From: Brasenia schreberi
Taxonomy: Eukaryota; Streptophyta; Magnoliopsida; Nymphaeales; Cabombaceae
Length of the DNA: 64,000 nucleotides
Direction: 5' to 3'
Assembly: GCA_036023115.1 (NCBI GenBank)
Contig: JAYKKT010000059.1
Location: forward strand, 1,206,501 to 1,270,500
Numbering within the stretch: the first letter of the stretch is position 1; every line of letters starts with the position of its first letter. The notes under the pieces were generated by a model. The model saw only the letters and a program-made list of their open reading frames with translations. It made no database searches and was not told the origin of the DNA. Made by a program: the position numbers and the translations under genes. Shown piece after piece: positions 51,801 to 60,885 of the stretch.

Positions 51801-54800
51801 ATAAGCTTTTTAATGAAAACAAAGATGTTAGTATTAGTTTAGGAGAGTTAGCCAAATCAGAAAAGTATATAAACCACAATTTCTACGTATGTATTCAAAA
51901 GAATGAAGTCAAAGAGGCTCTTAAACATATGAAGGGTGGTAAATCGATAGGATCGATAGGACCAGACAATATTCCTATACAAGTTTGGAAAATCCTAGGA
52001 GAAACAGGAATCACCTGGCTCACAAGACAATTTAATGAAATATGGAGAAACCAAAAGATGCCCGAGGAATAGAGAGCGGGTACACTTATACCCATATAGT
52101 AAGAACAAGGGAGACATTCAGAATGTGTGAATTATTGGGGTATCAAGTTAATGAGCCATACTATGAAATTGTGGGAAAGAATTATCGAATGTAGGTTAAG
52201 ACAAGTATCAAGTACAATAGAGAACCAATTTGAATTCATGTCAGGCATATCGATCGTTGAAGTGATTCACCTTTTGAGACATCTTATGAAACATTTTAAA
52301 GCAAAAAAGAAAGACCATCACATGATATTTATTTATCTAGAAAATAGGGTACCGAGGGAAGTTCTTTAGAGAACCTTGGAAAAAAGAGGTATCCCATCGA
52401 TATACATAAACCTTATAAGAGACATGTACGATGGTGCAAAAACATATGGAGGACTCATCAAGGAATGACAGACTTCTTTGAAGTTAATATTGGGTTACAT
52501 CAAGGATCAACTTTAAGTCCATACTTATTTATAATGGTGATTGATGAGTTAACAAAACATATTCAAGATAAAGTACCATGGTGTATGCTATTTGCAGATG
52601 ACGTGTTAGTGGAGGAGTCTAAGGAAAAAATTAATAGAAAATTGGAACTATGGAGAGAAACATTAGAAAGTAAAGGCTTCTGACTTAGTAGAACAAAGAC
52701 AGAATATTTGGATTGTAAGTTTGATCATTTGGTTACTTCAGATGACATAGAAATTAAAATTGACACACATTGCATCTCCCAAAAGTTAAGTTTTAAATAC
52801 CTAGAAATTAATGTTGGTTGGTTAAAATTTAGAGGAGCATCAGGTATTCTTTGTGATAGGAAGATATCATTAAAGTTAAAAGGTAAATATTATAGAGCAT
52901 CAATTAGACCGGCCATGTTTTATGGTTTTGAGTGTCAGGCAGTTAATCATCAAAGATGTATGTGATAGAAATGAAGATGTTGAAATGGATGAGTGGTCAT
53001 ACAAGAAAAGACCGTATACATAATGAGGTTATTAGAAACAAATTACGAGTGGCACCAATAGAGGATAAAATGAGAGAATATCATTTAAGATGGTTTGGAC
53101 ATATAGAAAGAATATCAAAAGAAGAACCTCTAAGAAGGTATGAAAAGCTAGATTTTTAAAGTATTAAAAGTGGTAGAGGACGACCACAAAAGTGTTGGAA
53201 AGAAACAATAAAGAATGATCTAGCTTATTGTGAGTTAACTGCTAACATGGCACATGATAGGCCTCTGTGGAAACAAAGAATCCATGTAGACGACCCCGTC
53301 TAGTATGGGGAAAGGCTTAGTTGTTTGTTGTTGTTTGTATCTTTAAGGAAAATATGACCTGTTTCACCTCATAATTATCATGATTCATAGTTTTCCACAG
53401 CAGCATTAGCATAACAGCATTTAGGTTATTTGAATTGGTTTAATGTATCCTATTCCTGGTAACTAGTTCAACGTTAGATCATCTCTACAAATAGATACAT
53501 GCCATGAATATCCACAACTCTCTCCATATAGATATCGAAAGGAAGAAAAGATACCATTTTGGCACCAAATTTGATGCAATAAATAACCAATAACCAGTTG
53601 TGCCAAGAACCAATGCATTCTTAGAACCAAGACTCTTCACTGTCGGAGATGCCAGCAAGGAAAAGAAAGTAAATGACAGATACAAGATTCCGAGTGAAGT
53701 TGTACCAAGGTCATCTTCCTGAATCAAATTTCAAGATGAAAAATTAGTTCAGGCATAAAATGGAAGGGGAAGAAATCCAGTATACATAAAAATGCATCCA
53801 CATATAGAAAAGAATGGCAAAATTCACACAAAATAGATCCATGTCTCTAAAGTGGAAACGTCAGTTGCAATCAGCTGCAGATGAATCACAAAGCCTTCAC
53901 GAGTTATTGCCACTGAGAAGATTACCTCAAACAACAACTAAGCCTTTTCCCATACTAGACGGGGTCGGCACTGAGAAGATGACCTCAATACTTATAAAAT
54001 GACTTCTAGTTTACAATACCAAGCCATCTAACAGCTACAATTTTAAGTTCATTGCTCTCTTCCTTTTCTCCAAAAACATAAGTCTTCTAAGCAAAATCTT
54101 TCAAGGAAGCATCAAGCAAACAAAGTTGAGAACCACGAAAGAAATTATTGCTAACACTTTCCTCTTCTTAAGCTTAAAACAACCTACAAAGCAACTCAAG
54201 GTTGTCAACTTAAAGACCTCCGGTGGACCCATTGATACCAAAAGAGAATATACCATTGAGAAAATCTATTAGTAAATTCTATATGATGTCAACAAAAACC
54301 AATACTCTTCAAAGTAAGATTGTACGGGTAAACCAATCTTCTATAACATCACCTGAAATTTAATATTTCAAATCCAATAAATCAAGGACACTGGCGCTGA
54401 ATAGGTAAGAAACAACAATTAGTAACATAGCTGAATTTTGACAGTGGTAGTTTGTTATTTAATAAGAAAAGCTCTTAAACAAGTTAAACTTCTAAAAAGC
54501 AACAATATGGAAAACCACGGACTTTTGCAACAAATTGTCTCTCATCTTAGAAAGAAACACATCATGAATGTCTAAAAAATTATACATATATACATATAAA
54601 TATACAGAAGGGATGCACTAAAGCTTTCTGTATTTGTATTCAAGAAGCCAGCATCACGTGATATGAAAAGCAAACATTAATTGTTTTCTATTTCAGTCAG
54701 CAATTCCACCAGATACTCGTGTGCATTCATCAAAGCCAACTTCTCAGGACCTCAAATTAAACATTAGTTATGCTATATTTCAGTCCACCGAAGGAGGGTG

Positions 54801-56767
54801 TTGTAGTAAAATAGAAGTATGTAGGGTTTCGGTGTCAGACAAAGAAGTTTGCATCCTTTTCATCTGTTTCTTTTTATCACGTAAACAGCAACTGTCAGGG
54901 AGAAAATCATCAAGATGACCCATCAGTACTAAGCTATTAAAATTGGAGAAATTGTTTTTTCTCCATATAAGAGAATTGGAGGAATATTACCGAGTCTTGC
55001 AGTAACAAGTTGAGTTGAGAAGAAGTTGGGTTGAGAAGAAGTTGAGTTGAGAAGAAGATATAAATGCAGAAATGGACCGGAAATATGTCCAGCCATATGT
55101 GTAAGAATATGTATATTAAAACAAGTACAATCAGAGAAAAGAATCGATACATAGACCAAACCAGACATAAGGGAACCAAAATCAGTTGAGGGAGCCTAAA
55201 TGGCAACATACAAGCATTCTTCTAACCTTAGCAAGTTATGGGCTTCCTATCTCCGTTCCCATCTACCCTTTTGCTTTTCCTCTTTTGGGGAAGGAAAGGA
55301 ATGCGTGCAGAAACTAATATACAATGTGTCTGGCAGTAGGTTTAAAATAAGTCACAGAGTATTTCAGGAAGAGGGCGAGTAAAATAGAAAAAAAAGGATA
55401 AATATGTTGGGTAAATGTCAAAACAGAACATTTCTGAAGGCATGAACGTATTAAGCTGCAACATTGAGGTTTTGGATATAAGTAATACAGAAGAAGCAAA
55501 GCTAACAAAAAGATGTGCAAAAGATAAAGCAAAAGAACAAGGCCCCTCTGATGGAGTCCCGGTTCTAATACAATGCCAGAGTTGTTTTAGTAGACTGGCT
55601 TGGCAGGGAGGCTTTATAGAACTTACTCAAGCAGGCCTCCAGAAAAAAGAAAGAAAGGCATCTCAAGCGTTGGAAAGAAACAATTAAACATGATCCTTCC
55701 TTGGTGGAGTTAAATGCTAGTATTGGCAGAGGATCGAGCTACATGGCGACTAAGAATCCATGTAGCGAACCCCACTTAAAGTGGGAAAATGCTCGTTGTT
55801 GGTTGGTTTCATTTTGGTGCCACCGCATGTGATAAGGAGGTCGGTATCAGTTAGACGAACAGACACTTGCTTTACGGCATGAAGAGAAAGTAATGTACCA
55901 AAGAGGAACAGCTGATGACTAATAATTCACCATTCTAATAAAGAACGGTTCACATTTAGCAATAATAGATGTCCACGAAGAGATGAGAACAACCACACTT
56001 TGTTTCAATTAGCAAACACTAATTGTCTCACATGATAAGTCGAAGAGAATGTCGAAAATTTGTTTCCATGTGTGTTGAATTCAATGAAGAATTTGCACCC
56101 TGTGCCTACTCGAGAAATGTCTTACTTAAACCTTTATTTCCCTCCACCACTGCAGTGTGTGTCGAAATAAGGAAGTCGTTATCAAGAATTCCTCTATGAG
56201 AACCACTTGGACAAAACACACTTTAAGAATGCTGAAGTTCAACGTAACGATCGTCATGCCAACCGTGGAAATCAAATCAAATGAAAATCAATAATTACCA
56301 AAACCAAGAGCTCGCGATCCCTCTACATAACCTATCAACAGAATCACGATAAACTAATATTAAATGACGTCTTTGGATTGGTGAGATAGGGCAGAAAATG
56401 ATTAGCATTCCACGAATCTTAACACGCCGACAGGAGACGTTTGGGTGGAAAAGGATTCTCATTCCACCCAATCCCACGAATTCAAACATGTTTTTCCGGA
56501 ATGTTCCATAGACGGCCAAAATAGCTAAACCCGGGTGATTATGGTGTAGAAACGCGCACAAGGCCAAGAGGGACTTACAGAATTCAGCGTGCTCACGAGA
56601 TTCTGAACGGCGGAGTACGCGAGGAAGACTAGGAGGAAAGCAATACTTAGGATGTGAACGTCTCGCGCGTGGTTCGAGCGCGATCGAGAAGGAGGGGGCG
56701 GCGAACTCTGATCCACGGCAAGGAGGACGTGTTCCTCTTCGCGCGAACCCATAGACGCCATCGACAT
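27813..56767 (-). CDS. UNC93-like protein (major facilitator-type membrane protein), ten exons
   Basis: Exons, transcription order: 56767-56579, 53718-53555, 50941-50878, 50795-50682, 49994-49950, 45679-45435, 45301-45211, 37373-37261, 37122-36999, 27995-27813. They total 1332 nt (443 aa); all borders are GT..AG and all phases close. Family signatures in order: [23 protein letters not shown] (first membrane helix), [136 protein letters not shown] and [13 protein letters not shown]. The length equals plant UNC93-like proteins. These are predicted multi-pass proteins linked in some cases to K+ homeostasis; the substrate here is unknown. Start: ATG at 56767; ATGs at 56761 and 56752 are in frame. 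Five introns are swollen by transposons, three stay at 82-138 bp. No stop or lost exon is seen. Confidence 0.94.
28175..28757 (-). mobile_element. 5'-truncated RTE-clade LINE copy in UNC93-like intron 9
   Basis: It matches the C-terminal ~190 codons plus 3' end of the intact LINE, with stops and shifts (for example [19 protein letters not shown] in a minus frame at 28358-28564). A perfect 15-bp duplication flanks it (28160-28174, 28758-28772). The 3' tail on the minus strand is short, GTTGTT. Confidence 0.9.
29440..32420 (+). mobile_element. hAT DNA transposon with degenerate BED/DUF659 transposase, in UNC93-like intron 9
   Basis: The left end CAGTGTTATTCG at 29440 mirrors the right end ..AACAACACTA closing at 32420 (last base changed from the expected G). 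Flanking octamers GCTGTTAC and GCTTACAC agree at 5 of 8 positions, a weak, possibly decayed target duplication. CGTATCGTAC/GATACAATAC repeats cluster just inside both ends. It lies antisense to the host gene. It is related to the short element at 25238-26376. Confidence 0.82.
29866..32175 (+). pseudogene. hAT transposase pseudogene (BED finger, DUF659, dimerisation domain)
   Basis: The first frame (29866-30228) holds a BED-type zinc finger: [28 protein letters not shown]. After a shift comes the RNase-H-like core: [18 protein letters not shown] (about 30452-30505), then [38 protein letters not shown] and [12 protein letters not shown] frame at 31289-31576 carries [13 protein letters not shown]. 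After an intron-like [40 protein letters not shown] then [22 protein letters not shown] gives the C-terminal hAT dimerisation motif. An acidic tail ends near 32170. Multiple stops mean it is inactive. Confidence 0.85.
33229..36507 (-). mobile_element. Full-length RTE-clade LINE with perfect 21-bp target duplication
   Basis: The element is 3279 bp and lies in UNC93-like intron 9, in the same orientation as the gene. The same 21 bp flank both ends without mismatch (33208-33228 and 36508-36528). The 3' end is short: 33 nt from the stop codon, through TATGGGAAAAGGCTTAG to a (GTT)n tail. A ~270-nt 5' region precedes the ORF and contains two related ~85-93 bp units at 36220-36302 and 36127-36219. 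An intact ORF plus a perfect target duplication indicates recent insertion. Confidence 0.96.
33262..36240 (-). CDS. RTE-clade LINE polyprotein: AP endonuclease plus reverse transcriptase, 992 aa
   Basis: This single uninterrupted ORF encodes the machinery for target-primed reverse transcription. The AP-like endonuclease spans about residues 43-281: SWNIGTL (47-53), QETKW (75-79), GGDLNGYVG (180-188), SHTQIDYF (244-251) and TTQHRLL (273-279, catalytic histidine region). A lysine-rich linker follows. Reverse transcriptase spans about 558-815: [27 protein letters not shown] (609-620), motif [14 protein letters not shown] (645-657), [13 protein letters not shown] (703-715) and the catalytic FADD (736-739). 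A conserved C-terminal segment, [20 protein letters not shown] to [10 protein letters not shown] (885-930), is typical of RTE-like elements. One ORF, the short 3' UTR and no RNase H or separate ORF1 favour RTE over L1. No catalytic motif is visibly lost, so it could be functional; activity is inference. Confidence 0.95.
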   Translation of the reverse strand: MWVKKLVPLHCRPNVVKNFQRGSPHFDYGRMRGVRKLVLDNKIRIGSWNIGTLSGKLMEVVDTMIRRKIHILCLQETKWVGEKAKEIEDTSFKLWYSGKEKARNGVGIIINKDLKESVVDIQRYGDRIMTLKLVLGAEVLNIVCAYAPQVGLEDSIKTVFWEELDKVFQKIPQREMICLGGDLNGYVGKEALGYQGIHENFGYGDINEEGREILNFAMSFDLFIVNTIFKKRDEHLITYKSGLSHTQIDYFICRKKDRACCKDCKLIPGESLTTQHRLLVMDLQIKKWTKKKRVHRAIQTKWWNLKSEKKGIFKQKVLQGDVWNYVGTPSDMWNNMAIHIRKVAKDVLGVSKGGVPAQKEAWWWSEIVQNKIKAKRACYKLHYAKKTSETLEAYKKAKKEAKKAVSKAKAKIWEDLYKKLNSKEGERDIFRIARARDKKTKDLNFVRCIKDEDEKILVANDDIRNRWKNYFYNFFNENKDVSISLGDLAKSEKYINHNFYRRIQKNEVKEALKHMKSGKSVGPDNIPIEVWKILGEIGITWLTRLFNEIWKNQKMPEEWRASTLIPVYKNKGDIQNCVNYRGIKLMSHTMKLWERIIERRLRQVSSTTENQFGFMPGRSTIEAIHLLRRLMEHFRAKKKDLHMIFIDLEKAYDRVPREVLWRTLEKRGIPLTYINLIRDMYDGAKTCVRTHEGTTDFFEVNIGLHQGSTLSPYLFIMVMDELTKHIQDEVPWCMLFADDIVLVEESKEKVNRKLELWRETIENKGLRLSRTKTEYMECKFDHLATSEDIEIKIGTHCIPQKESFKYLGSIFQSDGRIDGDVTHRINAGWLKWRGASGILCDKKIPLKLKGKYYRAAIRPAIFYGSECWAVNHQHVQKMSVTEMKMLRWMSGHTRKDRIHNEVIRNKLGVASIEDKMREHRLRWFGHIERRSKEEPVRRLEKLNLESIKRGRGRPQKCWKETIKNDLVYWELTANMAHDRDLWKQRIHVADPV
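38679..38764. repeat. C/T-rich low-complexity tract
   Basis: Imperfect repeats of CCGCCTCTCCCTCTC in UNC93-like intron 7. No coding content. Confidence 0.6.
39256..42023 (+). mobile_element. Second hAT transposon remnant, in UNC93-like intron 7
   Basis: A transposase relic of a different hAT lineage from 29440-32420 occupies about 39410-42023. CAGTGTTGTC at 39256 is a plausible left terminus. The matching right terminus and 8-bp duplication were not found, so the stated ends are provisional. It is antisense to the host gene. Confidence 0.65.
39413..42023 (+). pseudogene. hAT transposase pseudogene with introns and acidic C-terminus
   Basis: The N-terminal BED-like region is at 39413-39802 ([24 protein letters not shown], degenerate finger). 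The core (39989-40384) reads [15 protein letters not shown], then [14 protein letters not shown]. After a frame change come [17 protein letters not shown] and, in 40426-40890, [19 protein letters not shown] and [13 protein letters not shown]. Intron-like breaks follow near 40889-40984, 41302-41406 and 41527-41619. The dimerisation domain (about 41407-41700) holds [30 protein letters not shown]. The tail contains a basic [11 protein letters not shown] cluster and an E-rich end stopping at 42021-42023. An internal stop at about 41823 and earlier shifts suggest it is inactive. Confidence 0.82.
42532..42590 (+). mobile_element. Possible 3' end of a diverged RTE-like LINE
   Basis: GAGACTAAGATTCC..ATGTAGCCAGCCCCACTTGTCGTGGGA resembles the 3' end of the divergent copy at 55671-55806 and, more distantly, the main RTE family. 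No target duplication was seen. Confidence 0.35.
44249..44530 (+). repeat. LTR-like sequence with TATA box and MSA-type motifs
   Basis: It starts TGTTAAAATG, has a promoter-like CTCTATAAATAGAG at about 44439-44452 and a nearby AATAAA, as in plant LTRs. A 15-bp inverted repeat (AGCTAGCCGTTGGGG / CCCCAACGGCTGGCT, 44331-44370) carries two MYB-type AACGG sites facing each other. The 3' boundary and target duplication were not resolved; it could be a solo LTR or a related non-autonomous element. Confidence 0.5.
44720..44818. repeat. Repeated GCTATATCC/CTAACCGCTATTGATAACATAGCTC block
   Basis: The same ~25 bp starting CTAACCGCTATTG occurs at about 44721 and 44793, with CCCTGCTATATC repeats between. 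The sequence resembles the subterminal end of hAT elements (..GCTATTGACAACACTG) but the terminal CACTG is absent. Confidence 0.4.
46528..46572. repeat. (ATGGC)9 pentanucleotide microsatellite
   Basis: Nine perfect ATGGC units in UNC93-like intron 5. Confidence 0.97.
46847..47252 (+). mobile_element. 5'-truncated RTE-clade LINE copy in UNC93-like intron 5
   Basis: It matches the C-terminal ~125 codons and 3' end of the intact LINE (GGGCAGTTAATCATCA..GAAGATGATGAGATGGATG, then ATCCATGTAGCCGACCCCGTCTAAT), with deletions, and ends GTTGTCGTTGATGTTG. Flanks 46833-46846 and 47253-47266 agree at 11 of 14 positions, an aged target duplication. Confidence 0.8.
47580..48143 (+). mobile_element. 3' remnant of a copia element (RNase H tail, polypurine tract, LTR)
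   Basis: Broken frames at 47640-47800 recall the copia RNase H tail ([22 protein letters not shown] readings). The polypurine tract AAGCTTGAGGGAAG (47800-47813) directly precedes an LTR starting TGTTAGAATG at 47814. The LTR contains CATAAATAGAGCA as a TATA box. Its 3' end is uncertain (CTTCA at 48143 is one candidate). The 5' part of the element is absent. Confidence 0.6.
50073..50573 (+). repeat. Solo LTR with 5-bp target duplication in UNC93-like intron 4
   Basis: 501 bp, TGATAAGATG..TTCATTACA, flanked by CAGTC on both sides (50068-50072, 50574-50578). A TATA box (CTATATAAAC) lies at about 50224. The last ~149 bp are present twice in tandem (50275-50423 and 50424-50573), both ending GCATCGTCTTC.TTACA. 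It fills most of a 687-bp intron. LTR-LTR recombination is the usual origin of a solo LTR. Confidence 0.85.
51550..53337 (+). mobile_element. 1.8-kb 5'-truncated RTE-clade LINE in UNC93-like intron 2
   Basis: It is homologous to residues from about 388 to the end of the intact LINE plus the 3' end. Decayed RT is readable in pieces: [40 protein letters not shown] (one codon after FADD lost), [15 protein letters not shown]. Several stops and shifts are present. A perfect 19-bp duplication (51531-51549, 53338-53356) flanks it. It lies antisense to the host gene. Confidence 0.93.
53931..53968 (-). mobile_element. 38-bp RTE LINE insertion with 20-bp target duplication
   Basis: Only the last 38 bp of the LINE are present (minus strand CCGACCCCGTCTAGTATGGG to a GTTGT tail). 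Flanks 53911-53930 and 53969-53988 match at 19 of 20 positions. It is an extreme 5' truncation, in UNC93-like intron 1. Confidence 0.88.
55008..55055. repeat. Three 16-bp minisatellite units
   Basis: AGTTGAGTTGAGAAGA three times, the middle copy with one change, in UNC93-like intron 1. Confidence 0.9.
55671..55806 (+). mobile_element. Diverged RTE-like LINE 3' end
   Basis: TGGAAAGAAACAATTAAACATGATC corresponds to the WKETIKNDL segment of the intact LINE, and ACTAAGAATCCATGTAGCGAACCCCAC to its end. The tail GCTCGTTGTTGG is altered. This looks like an older subfamily shared with 42532-42590. The 5' boundary and target duplication are unclear. Confidence 0.5.
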
Positions 56768-56928
56768 CGGTATTACGCGCCAAGAAGGAGAGAGAGAGAG
56801 AGGAAGGGGCGGTAAAATTGAAACGATATCTTCAGTCCCGCCTTCTGCTCTGTGGTCAGTATCCGCAAGGAGCTCCCCGAATTGGGAGAAACACGGATAT
56901 GAGGTGGACCTGAAGGTGGGGGATGGGA
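56768..56928 (-). promoter_or_regulatory. Presumed 5' UTR/proximal promoter of the UNC93-like gene
   Basis: The interval upstream of the start codon is GC-richer than its surroundings and contains a CT run on the minus strand (about 56787-56802), a common feature of plant 5' leaders. No clear TATA box was found. The reading frame is open upstream without a strong start, so the ATG at 56767 was chosen by comparison with the family's short N-terminus. Confidence 0.35.
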
Positions 56929-57230
56929 GTAGGGATGGTAACGGGACGGGGTGGGACGGGTTTTCACTCAACCCGCACCCGCCCTTCACTCAATTGCGTC
57001 CCGTCCCGTACCGTCCAGTCCCGTACCGTCTCATTTCAAAATATAAAAAGGTTAGGAAAAAATAATCATTTGAAATTATATCATTTACATAAAATAATAT
57101 TTATAGTATTTTATATTAATAACTAATATTTTGTAAATGTAACTATACTTATAAAAAATATAATAATATAATATATATAGAGATGAGTTTACCTTAAACC
57201 CGATCCCGCCTTGCACCGCATGCGGGTGTT
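56929..57230. mobile_element. Possible MITE-type remnant with GC-rich ends and AT-rich core
   Basis: GTAGGGATGGTAACGGGACGGGG at one end and AACCCGATCCCGCC at the other flank an AT-only core (57060-57180). This organisation and TAGGGATGGTAACGGG start are common among plant MITE-like repeats. Terminal repeats are imperfect and no target duplication was fixed. Confidence 0.35.
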
Positions 57231-57289
57231 TCCTGTCATGCGCTGCTCGAAGGAGGACAGGTGAAAATAGATATCCCTGGGTGAAAGAG

Positions 57290-57370
57290 GAAAAATTAGC
57301 TTGCCTGGTTAGTGGGTTGACTCGCAAATAAAAGTTTCGTGGTTCAACTCCCGGGATCCGCATTCGCCAA
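57290..57370 (+). mobile_element. tRNA-derived sequence (SINE or tRNA pseudogene) upstream of the UNC93-like gene
   Basis: TAGCTTGCCTGGTTAGTGG (57297-57315) is a good A box/D-arm and GGTTCAACTCC (57341-57351) a good B box/T-arm, at SINE-like spacing. Acceptor and anticodon stems do not pair, so a working tRNA is not supported. Confidence 0.5.
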
Positions 57371-57813
57371 CCTGAATTTCAAAGACAAGGATTTCATTTT
57401 TAAATTGTCAACCATCGATTCTAAAAGTTCTGAAATACTTTTCTACCAAGCTTTTAAGTGAACTGTGTTAATAAATTTAGCTGAACAGGATCTAACATTC
57501 GATTTGTGCTATGATCTTGAGAGTCTCTTCCCCAGGGCATCTCCCTTTTATTCTTGTGATTGTAGCCTTTAGTTGCCACCGCAGTTGCTTGATCTATAAA
57601 CTCAATTTCTTTCCATGTTGTACAGTCAATGAGCTATTGCTCCTTAGACCTTGATCAAAGCCCGTACTAGTTTGCCTCTTTTTTATACAAATCCATGTGG
57701 ACCATGCTCTATGGCACTTAGATCGAGGATCTCTCAACCTCACTCTAGAATTTGATCTTGATTCTTGGTTAATAGTTAAGGTATATGCATGTACCTTGTT
57801 CAGTAGAGCATGG

Positions 57814-57853
<40 letters not shown>

Positions 57854-60719
57854 TATATATAGAGAGAGAGAGAGAGAGAGATTTTGGTAAATGGACATAC
57901 CTATTTATACCCAAATCTACTCAAATAACTTCATAGTTCGAATGGCGTAAGCAACCGTGGTGATTTAAATTTAAAAAGTGAAAAGTATCGTTATATATAT
58001 TATGAGTGTAAACATTTTATTGTGTTACTTCTGTTTTCTATGTGGGGCTACTTTAATGAATGTTTCGAACTATTGTAATGTCTCTTTCTCGTGAGTTAAA
58101 TGAGACGAGGAATTATAATAAAAAAACATATTAACGTGTACAGCTTATACCAAATTGTAAAAACTTTCATTTGAACATCCAATTTTTTTTTTTTGCATAT
58201 TAATCATACAAACACCAAATGATGTCTCAAGACTTTTTTTTACTTCAATATGTATTAAACAATATTGGGAAAAAACTTCAATTTTGTACTTTGTCGTTTG
58301 TGAAGTTGTCACTTTAGTACTTTATATTTTTGTAATATTAGAATGATACATGTAGTTCAAGTTGTTATGGCACTTAGGTAGTAATCGGAAACACTATTCA
58401 GTTTTACCGTCCTGTCATACTTATGTTAGTGTCATGTCATTATGCACAGTTTTACCGCATTATCGTATACATGCTACTTTAACTTAAAACTTGGGGAGAA
58501 AGCTGGTATTGCACTGATATATTGACATGTTATGAAAATGAAACAATGTTATTTATTGATTATTATTTTAACAATACAAACCATAAGTCGCTAAAGAATA
58601 CAAAACAATGTACTAAAGTACCAATTTTACAAATCATAAAATACAAAAGTGAAGTTTTCTTAATAAGCTATTGTGGTTGATGGTATGTAATAAATACGAA
58701 AGTTTATGATAAAGTAGAAATTGATTTTACAAAGTAATATCTCTGTGCACAAATAGTGCTATTGAAGGAGTCAAATTTCACATTAATAGGACTTCATAAA
58801 CAATACCCCAGTTGTTGTTTAGGTTGTTACTGGTCGTAGCTATATCTATTGAATCATGCTACTAGACGAATAAATAGTGCAACCATATACAAACCAATTG
58901 TGTTCGACTGAGACAAATTAACATAAAAGAAATGAAACATTTACATGAAATCTAATAAAAGTAAGTATATTTAGTGATGATTCTTTTTCTTCAATCACAT
59001 CCACTTCCAACTGTCTGAAATTATAGTGACCAAGCAATATCATTGACTATTCATGAAATAATATTACAGAGTATTAATGGAGCGTCGAATGATTCGGACA
59101 GAAACATAAGTCTCCAATTTAATTTATATGAAAGATAAACAACTGACTATTTTAATGGAGAAAAATTATTACCATTGTCGTTTCCATGTTCAATAGTTTG
59201 CCAAGTTATTATCTACATGTTGAAAATACAATTAAAGTCAATCTTTAGAGAAGTTAAACGCTTCTCATGCTTAAAATATATATAATTTTATTATGGTTAT
59301 TGCAAATACAAATAATATATTGTATATAATATGTTGATATATCAAGTTGTATTGATGACCATATCGAGTGAATTAAGAGTATCATAAATTAGCACCTCTA
59401 TTAGTGTGTGAACACAAACAAAGCCATGGCCTGTTAAAATGCTATAGGTGAATTCTCGTTTAAATTGTATGTAGTATGACATAGAAACGAGTTGAAATAA
59501 TGCCTTAACTCATCATCGCAAATACTTTACACCCACTAGTTGCTCTTTTATTTGCAACACTCAATAATCGTATTGGCAATCCAAATACATTTTTTTTAAA
59601 AACCTCTCCATATATCTACACACGAAACAATTAAATACATAGTTAAAAACCATGAACCATAACATTCACTCCAAAATATAAAAACCATATTAAACAAGAG
59701 AATTATTGGCCACTTACTTAAAACACTCGTCTGAAGACACAACTAGCTAAATATTGTACAAGGTCACTATATACATATGTATATATATATATACATACAT
59801 ATATTATGTGTACACATAGAGAGATAGAGAGATAAATTGAGAGAGCAAGACACCTTCTCATATTAGACTATACTAAATGATTTGTGATGTCTGTTCAATC
59901 ACACGAACAACACAGATCGACTTGCTTATCAAAATTGGAATAAGGTTCAAGGCTATTTAATGCACAATAGTGTATTAAATGTGACTTATAATGGATGCTT
60001 TAATCAGCACCATTTGATTCATCTTAAAATACGGTGATGATGATCAAGTAATCTTTAGTATGAGAAGTTGTCTAGCGGCTGCCTCTCTCTCTCTCTCTAT
60101 ATATATATATACGTGTGTGTGTGTGTGTGCATGTAAAGAGATAGAGGGGGGTCCTATTCATACTTCAAATTTATATTTGACAACCTGAAATATTGTCTTG
60201 AGGTTGTCAAGAAAATGGGCTATCAAATTTGAATTAAAGTATGACAAAAGTCCTGTTCTAGAATAATAAAAAAATAATTGCTAGTTATAAGTAGCAATCT
60301 TTTGTAGCTAATCAAAGCAAATATAATGAACGTACATGCATGAATTTTCATGATAATTAATTACCATTTTCATAAGACAGTCACTCCCAAATGGTTGTCT
60401 TTTTAAGTTATACAAAAATATCATATGTCAGTTCAAATATGTTAGAAAAGTTAGAGAAAATCCGTGTGATTCTTTTCAACAATCCTAATGTATATTACAC
60501 TTCGACAAACGTGCAAGCCATCCATGTTCTTTGAATAATATATTTTTACCAATGATTTCTAGTATATTAAACATGAGACATAGATAATAAATATCACAAT
60601 AAGAACAATTATCATAATATCATTCGAGGTACTTGTTTTGGCTTTTACAAAAAAGCCTAACACACCTACAAACTTGTGCACCTCATACATGGATCAAAAT
60701 CTTGCCACTGCATTGTGGG
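57371..60719. other. AT-rich gene-free intergenic DNA with microsatellites
   Basis: Apart from an (AT)n(AG)n run at about 57816-57882, a TATG/GA run at about 59770-59835 and a CT/TA/GT run at about 60083-60130, nothing is recognisable. No ORF over ~100 codons with protein-like composition occurs. Confidence 0.45.
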
Positions 60720-60877
60720 CAGTGGCGGACCCACTAAGGGTGAGGCGAGCATGGGCCTCACATGAAATCTAAAAGATGATTATGCCATATTTATATTATA
60801 AATGTGAAACAAAAGTACGTCTCACCTGAAATACAATTGCACCTCACTCCAAAAGAAATTTTCTCGGTCTGCCACTG
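60720..60877. mobile_element. hAT-type MITE with perfect 8-bp target duplication
   Basis: 158 bp. The ends CAGTGGCGGACCCAC and (reverse complement) CAGTGGCAGACCGAG form inverted repeats. ATTGTGGG flanks both sides (60712-60719, 60878-60885) without mismatch. The 8-bp duplication and CAGTGGCGGA-type end are characteristic of hAT MITEs. It has no coding capacity. Confidence 0.93.
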
Positions 60878-60885
60878 ATTGTGGG

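Noticed and set aside
56295..56783. 162-codon minus ORF
   Set aside because: A shifted frame over exon 1 and intron 1 of the UNC93-like gene; arginine-rich and without family resemblance.
56525..56989. 154-codon minus ORF starting upstream of the UNC93-like ATG
   Set aside because: Its start lies in probable 5' leader or repeat DNA and its end reads into intron 1; family comparison supports the ATG at 56767 and the splice at 56579.
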